From the NCBI RefSeq assembly GCF_000720255.1, contig NZ_JOJE01000024.1, positions 1 through 64,000 on the forward strand: a stretch of DNA of 64,000 nt, in the 5' to 3' direction. The notes below the pieces were generated by a model. That model was not told the origin of the DNA, ran no database searches, and saw only the letters and a program-made list of their open reading frames with translations. Positions 32,235 to 41,216 of this stretch are shown piece after piece. The position numbers and the translations under genes are program-made. The stretch comes from Streptomyces griseus subsp. griseus. Its GTDB lineage: Bacteria; Actinomycetota; Actinomycetes; Streptomycetales; Streptomycetaceae. How positions within the stretch are numbered: position 1 is the first letter of the stretch; each line of letters opens with the position of its first letter.

Positions 32235-34876
32235 GCGGAACCTCCGATCAGGGTGAGGAAGGCGTCTTCCAGGCGGCGGTGGGGGCCCACCGACTCCACG
32301 GGCACCTCGAGCCGGACGAGTTCGGCGACCAGGCGCTGGGCGCTGCCGTCGGCGTCGAGCCGGACCAGGAGTCCGTCGTCGGTGCGGACGGCCGAGGCGA
32401 CACCGGGCAGCGCGGCGACCTTTTCGGTGAGGGGCTCCTCCACGGGCGTTGCGGTGCCGACGAGCAGGGTGTCGCCGGAGCCGACGATCTCACCGACCGG
32501 GCCGGCCTGTACGAGGCGGCCGCGGTCCATCACCACGAGGTGGGTGCAGGACTGCTCGACCTCCGCCAGCAGATGGCTGGAGACGATCACCGTGCGGCCG
32601 CCTGCCGCGTACCGGATCATCACCTCGCGCATCTCGCGGATCTGGGGCGGGTCCAGGCCGTTGGTCGGCTCGTCGAGGATGAGCAGATCCGGCAGGCCCA
32701 GCATGGCCTGGGCTATGGCCAGCCGCTGGCGCATGCCCTGTGAGTACGTGCGCACCGCGCGGGCGAGCGCGTCGCCGAGGCCGGCGATCTCCAGGGCCTC
32801 GTCGAGGTGGGCGTCCCCCGCCGGGCGGCCGGTGGCCTGCCAGTACAGCTCCAGGTTCTCCCGGCCGGACAGGTGCGGCAGGAAGCCCGCCCCCTCGACG
32901 AAGGCGCCCACCCTGGACAGCACGGGCGCGCCGGGCCGGATGGCGTGGCCGAAGACGCGGATCTCACCGCCGTCGGGCCCGATCAGGCCCATCAGCATGC
33001 GCAGGGTCGTCGTCTTGCCGGCGCCGTTGGGGCCGAGCAGTCCGAGGACCTGGCCCTTCTCCACGCGGAAGGACAGGTCCCGCACCGCGTACCGGTCCGC
33101 CGAGCGGGCGTACCGCTTGCTCAGGTCCGTTATCTGCAAGGGGACTTCGGCGAGCGCGGGGTCGGGGGCGGGGGTGGCGGTGCGGCGCCGGCCGGTCAGC
33201 AGCAGGGTGAGGGCGGCGACGGCGCCCGCCAGGGGCAGCCACCACACCCACGCCGGGAGCGCGGCGGCCGCGGTGCTCACACCGGGGGCGGTCGGGACGT
33301 TCAGGTCGCCCTTGAGGGAGACGGTGTACGTCGCCGGGGCGGCCGGAGAGGCGTAGCCGAGGTCGGTGGAGGCGAGGACCAGGCGGAGGCGGTGGCCCTT
33401 GTCGACCTCGCGGTCGATCGCCGGGAGGGTGATCGTCACGTCCTTGCCGGCCTTGGCGCCCTCGACGCGGACGGGTGCGACCAGCTGGGAGGGCAGCACC
33501 TGCTGCCTGCCGTCGGGGCCGACGTCGTACACCTTGCCGAAGAGGACGGCGTCGTCGCTCGTCGACTTCACGTGGAGGGTGGCCGTCGGGGAGCCGGTGA
33601 TGCGGAGGTCGTCGGTGACGGGCGCCGACTGGAACGCCGCGAACTGGCCGGGGAAGTCGAGGGACACGCCGACGCCGAGGGACGACAGCTGGGAGAGGCC
33701 GCCGGCGCCGCCCAGGCCGGGCAGGCCGGAGACGGCGGGCGGGCTGGCGCCCGCCGGGTTGTCGAAGCGCTGCTCGCGGCCGGCGAGGGCGATGGACCGC
33801 CCGCCGCTCTCCAGGCCGGGGTAGGTGTCGCCGCTCGCGCCCCGCGTCTGGGCCTGGCCGTCGGTGGAGTCGACACCCCCGGTGCGGGTGATCCGGAACG
33901 CCGGGCCGGTGTCGGTGCCCTTGTCGCCCTTGAGGTAGCGGTCGAACCACGCCGTCACCCGGGCCTGGACACGGTCGGCTTCCATGTCGCCGCCGTCGTG
34001 CCCGCCCGCGATCCAGTCGACGTCCACTGGGGCGCCGTTCGCGCGGATCGCCTTCGCGGCCGCGTCGGCCTGGCCGAGCGGGAAGAGGGAGTCGGTCTGC
34101 CCCTGCATCAGCAGGGTGGGCACCTTGATGCGGTCGCCGACGGCGGACGGCGAGCGCTCCTCAAGGAGCTTGCGGGCGGCCGCGTCCGGGGTGCCGGACT
34201 CCGCGACCCGGTTGTACATCGCGCACAGGGCGGGCTCGAACTTCTCGCAGCCGCCGCCGTTGTTGAAGAAGATCCCGGCCCACAGCTTCTTGAACACGCC
34301 GTTCGGGAACAGGGCGTCGGCGAGGTTCCAGTACGTGATCGACGGGGCGATGGCGTCCACCCGGTCGTCGTACCCGGCACCCAGCAGGGAGATCGCGCCG
34401 CCGTAGGAGCCGCCCGCCATGCCCACGCGCGGGTCGCCGGGCTTGTCGAGCCGGACCTGGGGCTGCTTGGCCAGCCAGTCGATGAGCTTGGAGACGTCGG
34501 CGACCTCGGCCTTCGGGTCGTTGATCCCGATCTTCCCGATCGACCTGCCGAAGCCGCGCGCCGACCATGTCAGTACCGCGTACCCGTCACGGGCGAGGTC
34601 CTGGGCCTGCTGCCGTACGTCGTCCTTGCTGCCGCCGAAGCCGTGCCCCAGCAGGACGGCGGGGCGGCGGCCGGACGGGCCGGAGGTGAAGTACGAGGTG
34701 TCGATGCGCACCCCGTTCACCGCCATGACCTGGTCGCTGCGGTGCACCGGAGGCGCCCCGTCGGAGGCGACGGCCGTCCAGGTACCGGCACCGACGAGGA
34801 CGACGACGGCCGCCGCGGCGGCCAGGAGCCGCCGCGGCGTGCGCGGTCCCCGCAGTGCGGGCAGTCGAAGATCCAT
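32231..34876 (-). CDS. Fusion of alpha/beta hydrolase (X-Pro dipeptidyl-peptidase-like) and ABC transporter ATPase
   Basis: An 881-residue fusion. An N-terminal signal anchor (about 18-36) is followed by a CocE/S15-like hydrolase with Ser157 in GMAGGSYGGAIS, an acid in MQGQTDSLFP and a base in AGGHDGGD. Then come the S15-type beta-sandwich region and a membrane helix (about 545-565, WVWWLPLAGAVAALTLLLTG). The last part is a complete ABC ATPase: Walker A GPNGAGKTT, signature YSQGMRQR, Walker B LLILDEPTNGLDP. This topology puts the hydrolase outside and the ATPase inside. It suggests that export and hydrolysis of one substrate are linked. The architecture occurs in Streptomyces, but I know no function for it. 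Confidence 0.88.
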   Translation of the reverse strand: MDLRLPALRGPRTPRRLLAAAAAVVVLVGAGTWTAVASDGAPPVHRSDQVMAVNGVRIDTSYFTSGPSGRRPAVLLGHGFGGSKDDVRQQAQDLARDGYAVLTWSARGFGRSIGKIGINDPKAEVADVSKLIDWLAKQPQVRLDKPGDPRVGMAGGSYGGAISLLGAGYDDRVDAIAPSITYWNLADALFPNGVFKKLWAGIFFNNGGGCEKFEPALCAMYNRVAESGTPDAAARKLLEERSPSAVGDRIKVPTLLMQGQTDSLFPLGQADAAAKAIRANGAPVDVDWIAGGHDGGDMEADRVQARVTAWFDRYLKGDKGTDTGPAFRITRTGGVDSTDGQAQTRGASGDTYPGLESGGRSIALAGREQRFDNPAGASPPAVSGLPGLGGAGGLSQLSSLGVGVSLDFPGQFAAFQSAPVTDDLRITGSPTATLHVKSTSDDAVLFGKVYDVGPDGRQQVLPSQLVAPVRVEGAKAGKDVTITLPAIDREVDKGHRLRLVLASTDLGYASPAAPATYTVSLKGDLNVPTAPGVSTAAAALPAWVWWLPLAGAVAALTLLLTGRRRTATPAPDPALAEVPLQITDLSKRYARSADRYAVRDLSFRVEKGQVLGLLGPNGAGKTTTLRMLMGLIGPDGGEIRVFGHAIRPGAPVLSRVGAFVEGAGFLPHLSGRENLELYWQATGRPAGDAHLDEALEIAGLGDALARAVRTYSQGMRQRLAIAQAMLGLPDLLILDEPTNGLDPPQIREMREVMIRYAAGGRTVIVSSHLLAEVEQSCTHLVVMDRGRLVQAGPVGEIVGSGDTLLVGTATPVEEPLTEKVAALPGVASAVRTDDGLLVRLDADGSAQRLVAELVRLEVPVESVGPHRRLEDAFLTLIGGSA

Positions 34877-35027
34877 GCGTCAACGGTAAGGGGCGCCACC
34901 GACAACCGATGCAGACCCCGGGTTGAACACCCGGCCATCCCACAGGGGTACGGGGGCCTGACGGCGTACCGCGGCGGGAGTACGCCGCCCGATCCGGTGC
35001 CCTCGTACCTCTCTGCGCGAGAGTGCC

Positions 35028-36530
35028 TCAGTGGTTGCGCGGGAACCCGAGGTCGACGCCGGCGGGGGCGTCGGCCGGGTCGGGCCAGCGGGTGGTGACG
35101 ACCTTGCCGCGGGTGTAGAAGTGCGTGCCGTCGTTGCCGTAGATGTGGTGGTCGCCGAAGAGCGAGTCCTTCCAGCCACCGAAGGAGTGGTAGCCGACGG
35201 GGACCGGGATCGGCACGTTCACGCCGACCATGCCGGCCTCGACCTCCAGCTGGAAGCGGCGGGCCGCGCCGCCGTCCCGGGTGAAGATCGCGGTGCCGTT
35301 GCCGAACGGTGAGGCGTTGATGAGGGAGATGCCCTCCTCGTAGGTGTCGACGCGCAGCACCGTCAGCACCGGGCCGAAGATCTCGTCCTGGTACGCCTTC
35401 GCGGTGGTCGGCACCTTGTCGAGCAGCGAGATGCCGATCCAGTGGCCGTCCTCGAAGCCGTCCACCGTGAAGCCCGTGCCGTCGAGCACGACCTCGGAGC
35501 CCTCGGCCGCCGCGCCCTCGACGTAGGACGCCACCTTGTCGCGGTGGACCTTGGTGATGAGCGGGCCCATCTCGGAGGTGGGGTCGTTGCCGGGCCCGAT
35601 CTTGATCTTCTCGGCGCGCTCGCGGATCTTGTCCACCAGCTCGTCGCCGATCGCGCCGACCGCGACGACCGCGGAGATCGCCATGCAGCGCTCGCCCGCC
35701 GAGCCGTAGGCAGCCGAGACCGCCGCGTCCGCGGCCGCGTCGAGGTCGGCGTCCGGCAGCACCAGCATGTGGTTCTTGGCGCCGCCCAGGGCCTGGACGC
35801 GCTTGCCGTTGGCGGAGGCGGTGGTGTGGATGTAGCGGGCGATCGGGGTCGAGCCGACGAACGACACCGCCTTGACGTCCGGGTGCTCCAGGAGGCGGTC
35901 GACGGCCACCTTGTCACCGTGGACCACGTTGAAGACACCGTCCGGCAGACCGGCCTCGGCGAGCAGCTCGGCGATCTTGATCGACGCCGACGGGTCCTTC
36001 TCGGACGGCTTCAGCACGAAGGTGTTGCCGGTCGCGATGGCGATCGGGAACATCCACATCGGGACCATCGCCGGGAAGTTGAACGGCGTGATGCCGGCGA
36101 CGACGCCGAGGGGCTGGCGGATCGAGGAGACGTCCACGCGGCTGGCGACCTGCGTCGACAGCTCGCCCTTCAGCTGCACGTTGATCCCGCACGCCAGCTC
36201 GACGATCTCCAGGCCGCGCGCGACCTCGCCCAGGGCGTCCGAGTGCACCTTGCCGTGCTCGGCGGTGATCAGCTCGGCGATCGCGTCGCGGTTGGCGTCA
36301 AGGAGCGCGCGGAACTTGAACAGGATGGACGTGCGCTGGGCCAGCGAGGACTGGCCCCAGGTCGCGAAGGCGTCCTTCGCGGCGGCGACGGCGGCGTCGA
36401 CCTCGTCGACGGTGGCGAACGCGACCTTCGTCGTGACCGCGCCGGTCGCCGGGTCGGTGACCGGCCCGAACGTACCCGACGCGCCTTCGACGGTCTTGCC
36501 GCCGATCCAGTGGTTGACGATCTTCGTCAT
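35028..36530 (-). CDS. iolA: CoA-acylating (methyl)malonate-semialdehyde dehydrogenase
   Basis: A 500-residue aldehyde dehydrogenase of the MmsA/IolA group. It turns malonate semialdehyde to acetyl-CoA (and methylmalonate semialdehyde to propionyl-CoA), the last step of inositol breakdown. Motifs: FNFPAMVPMWMFPIAIATGN, FVGSTPIARYIH, and the catalytic cysteine in GSAGERCMAIS. ATG 36530 is preceded by AAGGAG; an upstream in-frame ATG is less likely. It ends the iol operon, 14 bases after iolD. In other genomes mmsA also serves valine catabolism; here the context fixes the inositol role. Confidence 0.92.
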   Translation of the reverse strand: MTKIVNHWIGGKTVEGASGTFGPVTDPATGAVTTKVAFATVDEVDAAVAAAKDAFATWGQSSLAQRTSILFKFRALLDANRDAIAELITAEHGKVHSDALGEVARGLEIVELACGINVQLKGELSTQVASRVDVSSIRQPLGVVAGITPFNFPAMVPMWMFPIAIATGNTFVLKPSEKDPSASIKIAELLAEAGLPDGVFNVVHGDKVAVDRLLEHPDVKAVSFVGSTPIARYIHTTASANGKRVQALGGAKNHMLVLPDADLDAAADAAVSAAYGSAGERCMAISAVVAVGAIGDELVDKIRERAEKIKIGPGNDPTSEMGPLITKVHRDKVASYVEGAAAEGSEVVLDGTGFTVDGFEDGHWIGISLLDKVPTTAKAYQDEIFGPVLTVLRVDTYEEGISLINASPFGNGTAIFTRDGGAARRFQLEVEAGMVGVNVPIPVPVGYHSFGGWKDSLFGDHHIYGNDGTHFYTRGKVVTTRWPDPADAPAGVDLGFPRNH

Positions 36531-36544
36531 GACCGAGTGCTCCT

Positions 36545-38422
36545 TCACAGATGGCGGCGTCGGGTAGAGACGTGCCGTTCGTACAGCTCACGGGCCTTCA
36601 CCGCAGACGCTCGCGTCGCGGTCTCGGCCACGGGTACATCCCACCAGGCCTGCGCCGGAGGCGCGCCCGACACTGTGTCTGCCGTTTGGGTCTCGACGTA
36701 GACACAAGTGGGAGTGTCGGCGTCGCGCGCCTCCGCCAGGGCGGCGCGCAGATCGCGGACGGTCTTGGCGCGCAGCACGCGCATGCCGAGGCTCGCCGCG
36801 TTGGCGGCGAGGTCGACGGGCAGGGGCGCCCCCGTGTACGTACCGTCCTCGGCGGTGTAGCGGTAGGCGGTGCCGAACCGCTCGCCGCCCACCGTCTCCG
36901 ACAGGCCGCCGATGGAGGCGTAGCCGTGGTTCTGCACGAGCAGGATCTTGATCGCGATCCCCTCCTGCACGGCCGTGACGATCTCCGTCGGCATCATCAG
37001 GTACGTGCCGTCGCCGACCAGCGCCCACACGGGCCGGTCGGGGGCGGCCATCTTCACGCCGATCGCCGCCGGGATCTCGTAGCCCATGCAGGAATAGCCG
37101 TACTCCAGGTGGTACTGGTCGCGGGAGCGGGCCCGCCACAGTTTGTGCAGGTCGCCGGGGAGCGAGCCGGCCGCGTTGATGATCACGTCCGTCTCGTCGA
37201 CGATGGCGTCCAGCGCGCCCAGCACCTGCGGCTGCGAGGGGCGCACGTCGGGCTCGTCGGCCTCGTAGCAGGCGTCGACGCGCTGCTCCCAGCGCTCCTT
37301 GTCCTCGACGTACTCCCTGACGTAGGAGTCGGCGACCCGGTGGCCGTGCAGCTGGAGGGCCTCGGTGAGCTCCGTAAGGCCGCTGCGGGCGTCCGCCACC
37401 AGGGGCAGGCCACCGAGCTTGTGGCCGTCGTAGGAAGCGATGTTGAGGTTGAGGAAGCGCACGTCGGGCTTCTCGAACAGCGTCCCGGAGGCGGTGGTGA
37501 AGTCGGTGTAGCGCGTGCCGACACCGATCACCAGGTCGGCCAGCCGGGCGAGTTCGTCGGCCGTGGCGGTGCCGGTGTGGCCGATGCCGCCGACGTCCTG
37601 GGGGTGGTCATGGCGCAGGGAGCCCTTGCCGGCCTGGGTGGAGGCGACCGGTATGCCGGTGGCCTCGGCGAACTCGGCGAGGGCCTCCTCGGCGCGGCTG
37701 TGGTGGACACCGCCGCCCGCGATCAGCAGCGGCCGCTTCGCCGCGCGGATCGAGCCGACCGCCTCGGCGAGTTCCGTGGGGTCGGCCCCGGGACGTCGTA
37801 CGACCCAGGTGCGCTCGGCGAAGAACTCGTCCGGCCAGTCGTACGCCTCCGCCTGGACGTCCTGCGGGAGGGCGAGGGTGACCGCGCCCGTTTCCACCGG
37901 GTCGGTGAGCACGCGCATCGCCTGGAGGGCCGCGGCGATGAGGGCCTCGGGGCGGGTGACGCGGTCGAAGTACTTCGACACCGGGCGCAGCGTGTCGTTG
38001 ACCGACACATCACCGGCGTACGGCACTTCGAGCTGCTGGAGGACCGGGTCGGCGGGGCGGGTGGCGAAGGTGTCGCCAGGGAGGAGCAGGACCGGGAGGT
38101 GGTTGATCGTGGCGAGGGCGGCACCCGTGACCAGGTTGGTCGCGCCCGGGCCGATCGACGTCGTCACCGCGTGCGTGGACAGCCGGTTGGACTGGCGGGC
38201 GTACCCGACGGCCGCGTGCACCATGGACTGCTCGTTGCGGCCCTGGTGGTAGGGCATGTCGTCGGCGTACTCGACGAGCGCCTGGCCGAGGCCGGCCACG
38301 TTGCCGTGGCCGAAGATGCCCCAGGTGGCGCTGATCAGCCGCTGTCGTACGCCGTCGCGCTCCGTGTACTGGGCGGCGAGGAAACGGACCAGCGCTTGCG
38401 CGACGGTCAGCCGGGTCGTCAT
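36545..38422 (-). CDS. iolD: 3D-(3,5/4)-trihydroxycyclohexane-1,2-dione hydrolase (IolD)
   Basis: A 625-residue thiamin-diphosphate enzyme that opens the inositol-derived ring to 5-deoxy-glucuronate. The N-terminal pyrimidine-binding domain (GNVAGLGQALVE and YARQSNRLSTHAVTTSIGPG) precedes a central Rossmann domain. The C-terminal diphosphate domain has the GDG-N pattern (WALVGDGTYLMMPTEIVTAV). The length is usual for IolD. The start MTTRLTVAQALVRF is chosen because its ATG overlaps the iolB stop by four bases, giving coupled translation. Confidence 0.93.
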   Translation of the reverse strand: MTTRLTVAQALVRFLAAQYTERDGVRQRLISATWGIFGHGNVAGLGQALVEYADDMPYHQGRNEQSMVHAAVGYARQSNRLSTHAVTTSIGPGATNLVTGAALATINHLPVLLLPGDTFATRPADPVLQQLEVPYAGDVSVNDTLRPVSKYFDRVTRPEALIAAALQAMRVLTDPVETGAVTLALPQDVQAEAYDWPDEFFAERTWVVRRPGADPTELAEAVGSIRAAKRPLLIAGGGVHHSRAEEALAEFAEATGIPVASTQAGKGSLRHDHPQDVGGIGHTGTATADELARLADLVIGVGTRYTDFTTASGTLFEKPDVRFLNLNIASYDGHKLGGLPLVADARSGLTELTEALQLHGHRVADSYVREYVEDKERWEQRVDACYEADEPDVRPSQPQVLGALDAIVDETDVIINAAGSLPGDLHKLWRARSRDQYHLEYGYSCMGYEIPAAIGVKMAAPDRPVWALVGDGTYLMMPTEIVTAVQEGIAIKILLVQNHGYASIGGLSETVGGERFGTAYRYTAEDGTYTGAPLPVDLAANAASLGMRVLRAKTVRDLRAALAEARDADTPTCVYVETQTADTVSGAPPAQAWWDVPVAETATRASAVKARELYERHVSTRRRHL

Positions 38423-39243
38423 CGGTAACCCCCTGTGCTTTCGACGTGGGCCGGGTGAAAGCAGATCCGCCACTCCCGCGTCGCGCCGGGACCGGCCATG
38501 ACGTTCAGGTAGTACATGGCGTGCCCGGGCTGGGCGATGGACGGGCCGTGCCATCCGTCGGGGACGAGGACGGCGTCGCCGGAGCGGACCTCCGCGAGGA
38601 CGTCCGATCCGCCGTCACGCGAAGGGGACACGCGCTGATAGCCGAACCCGTTCGGGCCGTCGATCTCGAAGTAGTAGATCTCCTCGAGCTCCGCCTCCTC
38701 GCCCGGCCGGTGCTCGTCGTGCTTGTGCGGCGGGTACGAGGACCAGTTGCCGCCGGGCGTGATGACCTCGACGGCGATGAGCTTGTCGCAGTCGAAGGCC
38801 TCGGCGGAGGCGAAGTTGCGCACCAGACGGGCGCAGTTGCCGCTGCCGCGCTCTTCGACGGGGACCTCCGGCGCGGGGCCGTAGCGGGCGGGGAGTCGTC
38901 GCTCGCACTTCGCTCCTGCCAGGGCGAAGCGGCCTCCCGCGCCGGAGGCGATCTGGACCCGGGCGTCTCGGGGCACGTACGCGAAGTCGGAGACCGACGC
39001 GAACACGCTTTCCCTGCCCAGGAGTTGGAACTCTTCATCGGCTGTTTGCACGGTACATCCGCCCTGCAGCGGAAGCACGATCCACTCACTGTCCCCGGTG
39101 GTGAAGGTGTGGGTGTCCCCGGCCTCCAGCTCGACGATCCGCAGGCTGCTGTGGACCCAGCCGGCCCGCTTGGGATCGATGTCGAGGACGTGGTCGGCGT
39201 CCGCGGTGGTACCGCGCGCGATGTACAGCTCGTTGTTCGTCAT
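38419..39243 (-). CDS. iolB: 5-deoxy-glucuronate isomerase (IolB)
   Basis: A 274-residue bicupin that converts 5-deoxy-D-glucuronate to 5-keto-2-deoxygluconate. Recognisable segments are GDSEWIVLPLQGGCTV, SYPPHKHDEHRPGEEAELEE (metal-binding histidines and glutamate) and YYFEIDGPNGFGYQRV. GAGGG precedes the ATG, seven bases after the aldolase stop, and its stop overlaps iolD. Length and metal site are normal. Confidence 0.93.
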   Translation of the reverse strand: MTNNELYIARGTTADADHVLDIDPKRAGWVHSSLRIVELEAGDTHTFTTGDSEWIVLPLQGGCTVQTADEEFQLLGRESVFASVSDFAYVPRDARVQIASGAGGRFALAGAKCERRLPARYGPAPEVPVEERGSGNCARLVRNFASAEAFDCDKLIAVEVITPGGNWSSYPPHKHDEHRPGEEAELEEIYYFEIDGPNGFGYQRVSPSRDGGSDVLAEVRSGDAVLVPDGWHGPSIAQPGHAMYYLNVMAGPGATREWRICFHPAHVESTGGYR

Positions 39244-39250
39244 GCGGCCC

Positions 39251-40132
39251 TCACAGCAGTCCTACGGCGGTGTCCACGGCGGCGGCGACATCCCCGTCCG
39301 CCGGATAGAGCAGCGAACGCCCCACCACGAGTCCCTTGACGGTGGGCAGCTGAAGCGCCCCGCGCCACTTCTCGTACGCCCCGTCCTGGTCCTCCCCCAC
39401 CTCGCCGCCGAGGAGGACGGCGGGCAGTGTGGACGTCTCCATGACCTCGGCCATGTCGTCGGGGTTCTCGGTGACCGGCAGCTTCAGCCAGGTGTAGGCC
39501 GAACTGCCGCCCAGGCCCGAGGCGATGGCGATGGACTTGGTGACGGCCTCGGCGGACAGGTCGTTCTTCAGGCGGCCCTCGGGGGTGCGGCGGCTGATGA
39601 ACGGCTCCACGAACAGGGGCAGCCCGCGCGCGGCCATGTCGTCGATCGCGCGGGCCGTGGTCTCCAGGGTGGTCAGGGAGCCCGGGTCGTCGTAGTCGAT
39701 GCGCAGCAGCAGCTTGCCCGCGTCGAAGCCGAGCCGCTCGATGTCCGCGGCGCGGTGGCCGGTGAAACGGTCGTCGAGCTCGAAGACGGCGCCCTGGAGG
39801 CCGCCGCGGTTCATCGAGCCCATGACGACCTTGCCGTCGAGGGCGCCGAGCAGCAGCAGGTCGTCGAGGATGTCGGCGGTCGCGAGGACACCGTCGACGC
39901 CGGGCCGGGACAGCGCCAGGCAGAGACGTTCGAGCAGGTCGGCGCGGTTGGCCATGGCGAGCTTGCGCTCGCCCACGCCGAGGGCGCCGCGCGCCGGATG
40001 GTCGGCGGCCACCACCATCAGGCGGCCGGTGTCGCCGAGCAGCGGCCGTCGCTGGCGGCGGGCCGCGGCCTCGGCGATCGCCTCCGGGCGGTGGGCGCGC
40101 AGCCGGACGAGTTCGGTGACGTCGACGGTCAC
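39251..40132 (-). CDS. (Beta/alpha)8-barrel aldolase, Cgl0158/IolJ-like role
   Basis: A 293-residue TIM-barrel protein of the DeoC/LacD/FbaB-like aldolase class. It contains LMVVAADHPARGALGVGERK, KVVMGSMNRGGLQGAVFELD, KLLLRIDYDDPGSL and WLKLPVTENP (candidate Schiff-base lysine). Its place between iolC and iolB suggests cleavage of 2-deoxy-5-keto-gluconate-6-phosphate into dihydroxyacetone phosphate and malonate semialdehyde. That is the step done by IolJ in Bacillus, and the protein is not a class II IolJ. Its GTG start overlaps the iolC stop. The reaction is inferred from operon position. Confidence 0.8.
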   Translation of the reverse strand: MTVDVTELVRLRAHRPEAIAEAAARRQRRPLLGDTGRLMVVAADHPARGALGVGERKLAMANRADLLERLCLALSRPGVDGVLATADILDDLLLLGALDGKVVMGSMNRGGLQGAVFELDDRFTGHRAADIERLGFDAGKLLLRIDYDDPGSLTTLETTARAIDDMAARGLPLFVEPFISRRTPEGRLKNDLSAEAVTKSIAIASGLGGSSAYTWLKLPVTENPDDMAEVMETSTLPAVLLGGEVGEDQDGAYEKWRGALQLPTVKGLVVGRSLLYPADGDVAAAVDTAVGLL

Positions 40133-41079
40133 AGCACGGCCCCCGCGGTGAGCGCCGCCGCCACCTCGTCAGTGGTCGGCATCGCGGACGAGCACTCCAG
40201 GCGGGAGGCGACGATGGCACCGGCCGCGTTGGCGTGCCGCATGATCCGCTCCAGGTCCCAGCCCTCCAGCAGGCCGTGACAGAGGGAGCCGCCGAAGGCG
40301 TCCCCGGCGCCGAGTCCGTTGAGGACGTTCACCGGCAGCGGCGGGACCTCCGCGCTCTCGCCCTTGCTGTTGACGGCCAGGACACCCTTGGGGCCCTGCT
40401 TGACCACCGCGAGCTCGACACCGGCGTCCAGCAGCGCCTGCGCGGCGGCCCGCGGTTCGCGCACTCCGGTGGCGACCTCCACCTCGTCGAGGTTGCCGAC
40501 GGCGACGGTGGTGTGCTTGAGGGCCTCGGTGTAGAAGGGGCGGGCCGCGTCCGGGTCTGTCCAGAACATGGGGCGCCAGTCGAGGTCGAAGACCGTCGTG
40601 CCGGCCTTGGCGCGGTGGGCGAGGGCCGCCAGGGTCGCCGTACGGCTCGGCTCCTCGCTCAGGCCGGTGCCGGTGACCCAGAAGATCCGGGTCTCACGGA
40701 TGGCGTCGAGGTCGAGCTCGTGGGCGTCGATCTCCAGGTCGGGCGCCTTGGGGCGGCGGTAGAAGTACAGCGGGAAGTCGTCCGGCGGGAAGACCTCGCA
40801 GAAGGTGACCGGGGTGGGCAGTCCGGCGACCGGGGTGACCCAGCGGTCGTCGACGCCGAAGCCGCGCAGGGCCTCGTGCAGGTAGGTGCCGAAGGGGTCG
40901 TCGCCGGTCCGGGTGATCACCGCGGTGGACCGGCCGAGCCGGGCCGCGGCGACCGCGACGTTGGAGGCGGAGCCGCCCAGGAACTTCCCGAAGGACGTGA
41001 CCTGCGGGAGCGGCACACCCGTCTGCAGCGGATAGAGGTCCACTCCGATCCGCCCCATGGTGATCAGGTCGTACGCCAT
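40129..41079 (-). CDS. iolC: 5-dehydro-2-deoxygluconokinase (IolC)
   Basis: A 316-residue PfkB-family sugar kinase. The N-terminal motif FGKFLGGSASNVAVAAARLG and the C-terminal anion-hole/catalytic motif NGLGAGDAFGGSL with catalytic Asp are both present. It phosphorylates 5-dehydro-2-deoxygluconate. GAAGGGA precedes the ATG, and an upstream in-frame ATG is rejected because it would overlap the promoter. It is the first gene of the iol operon. A TTGACA-N18-TAGAAA promoter and an inverted repeat lie just upstream. Confidence 0.92.
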   Translation of the reverse strand: MAYDLITMGRIGVDLYPLQTGVPLPQVTSFGKFLGGSASNVAVAAARLGRSTAVITRTGDDPFGTYLHEALRGFGVDDRWVTPVAGLPTPVTFCEVFPPDDFPLYFYRRPKAPDLEIDAHELDLDAIRETRIFWVTGTGLSEEPSRTATLAALAHRAKAGTTVFDLDWRPMFWTDPDAARPFYTEALKHTTVAVGNLDEVEVATGVREPRAAAQALLDAGVELAVVKQGPKGVLAVNSKGESAEVPPLPVNVLNGLGAGDAFGGSLCHGLLEGWDLERIMRHANAAGAIVASRLECSSAMPTTDEVAAALTAGAVL

Positions 41080-41122
41080 CGAGTTCCCTTCGTGAGCGTC
41101 TCCGTGTCGGCTCTCCACCGGC

Positions 41123-41152
41123 TTTCTAGTCCGGTGCGGCGCGCCCTGTCAA
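41123..41152 (-). promoter_or_regulatory. Promoter candidate of the iol operon
   Basis: On the minus strand TTGACA and TAGAAA are separated by 18 bases, a good vegetative (HrdB-type) match, with the -10 element about 44 bases before the iolC ATG. Confidence 0.6.
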
Positions 41153-41155
41153 TAC

Positions 41156-41178
41156 TTTGTCCAGACATTCGGACCAGG
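41156..41178. promoter_or_regulatory. Operator candidate between iolC and the iolE-like gene
   Basis: TTTGTCC-AGACATTC-GGACCA is an imperfect inverted repeat (core GTCC/GGAC), flanked on each side by an outward-facing TTGACA. A single bound regulator could shut both promoters. The GTCCAGAC-like half site recalls GntR-family operators; no regulator gene is adjacent. Confidence 0.5.
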
Positions 41179-41180
41179 CC

Positions 41181-41186
41181 TTGACA
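41181..41186 (+). promoter_or_regulatory. -35 element of the iolE-like gene
   Basis: TTGACA lies 30 bases before the ATG. The -10 region 17 bases further on is weak. No ribosome binding site precedes the ATG, so the message is probably leaderless. Confidence 0.45.
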
Positions 41187-41216
41187 CGTCTCCGGGGAGC
41201 CCGCACGCTGGCGCCC

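Noticed and set aside
31070..33356. Long plus-strand open frames across the ABC transporter genes
   Set aside because: They are antiphase readings of the strongly supported permease and hydrolase-ATPase genes.
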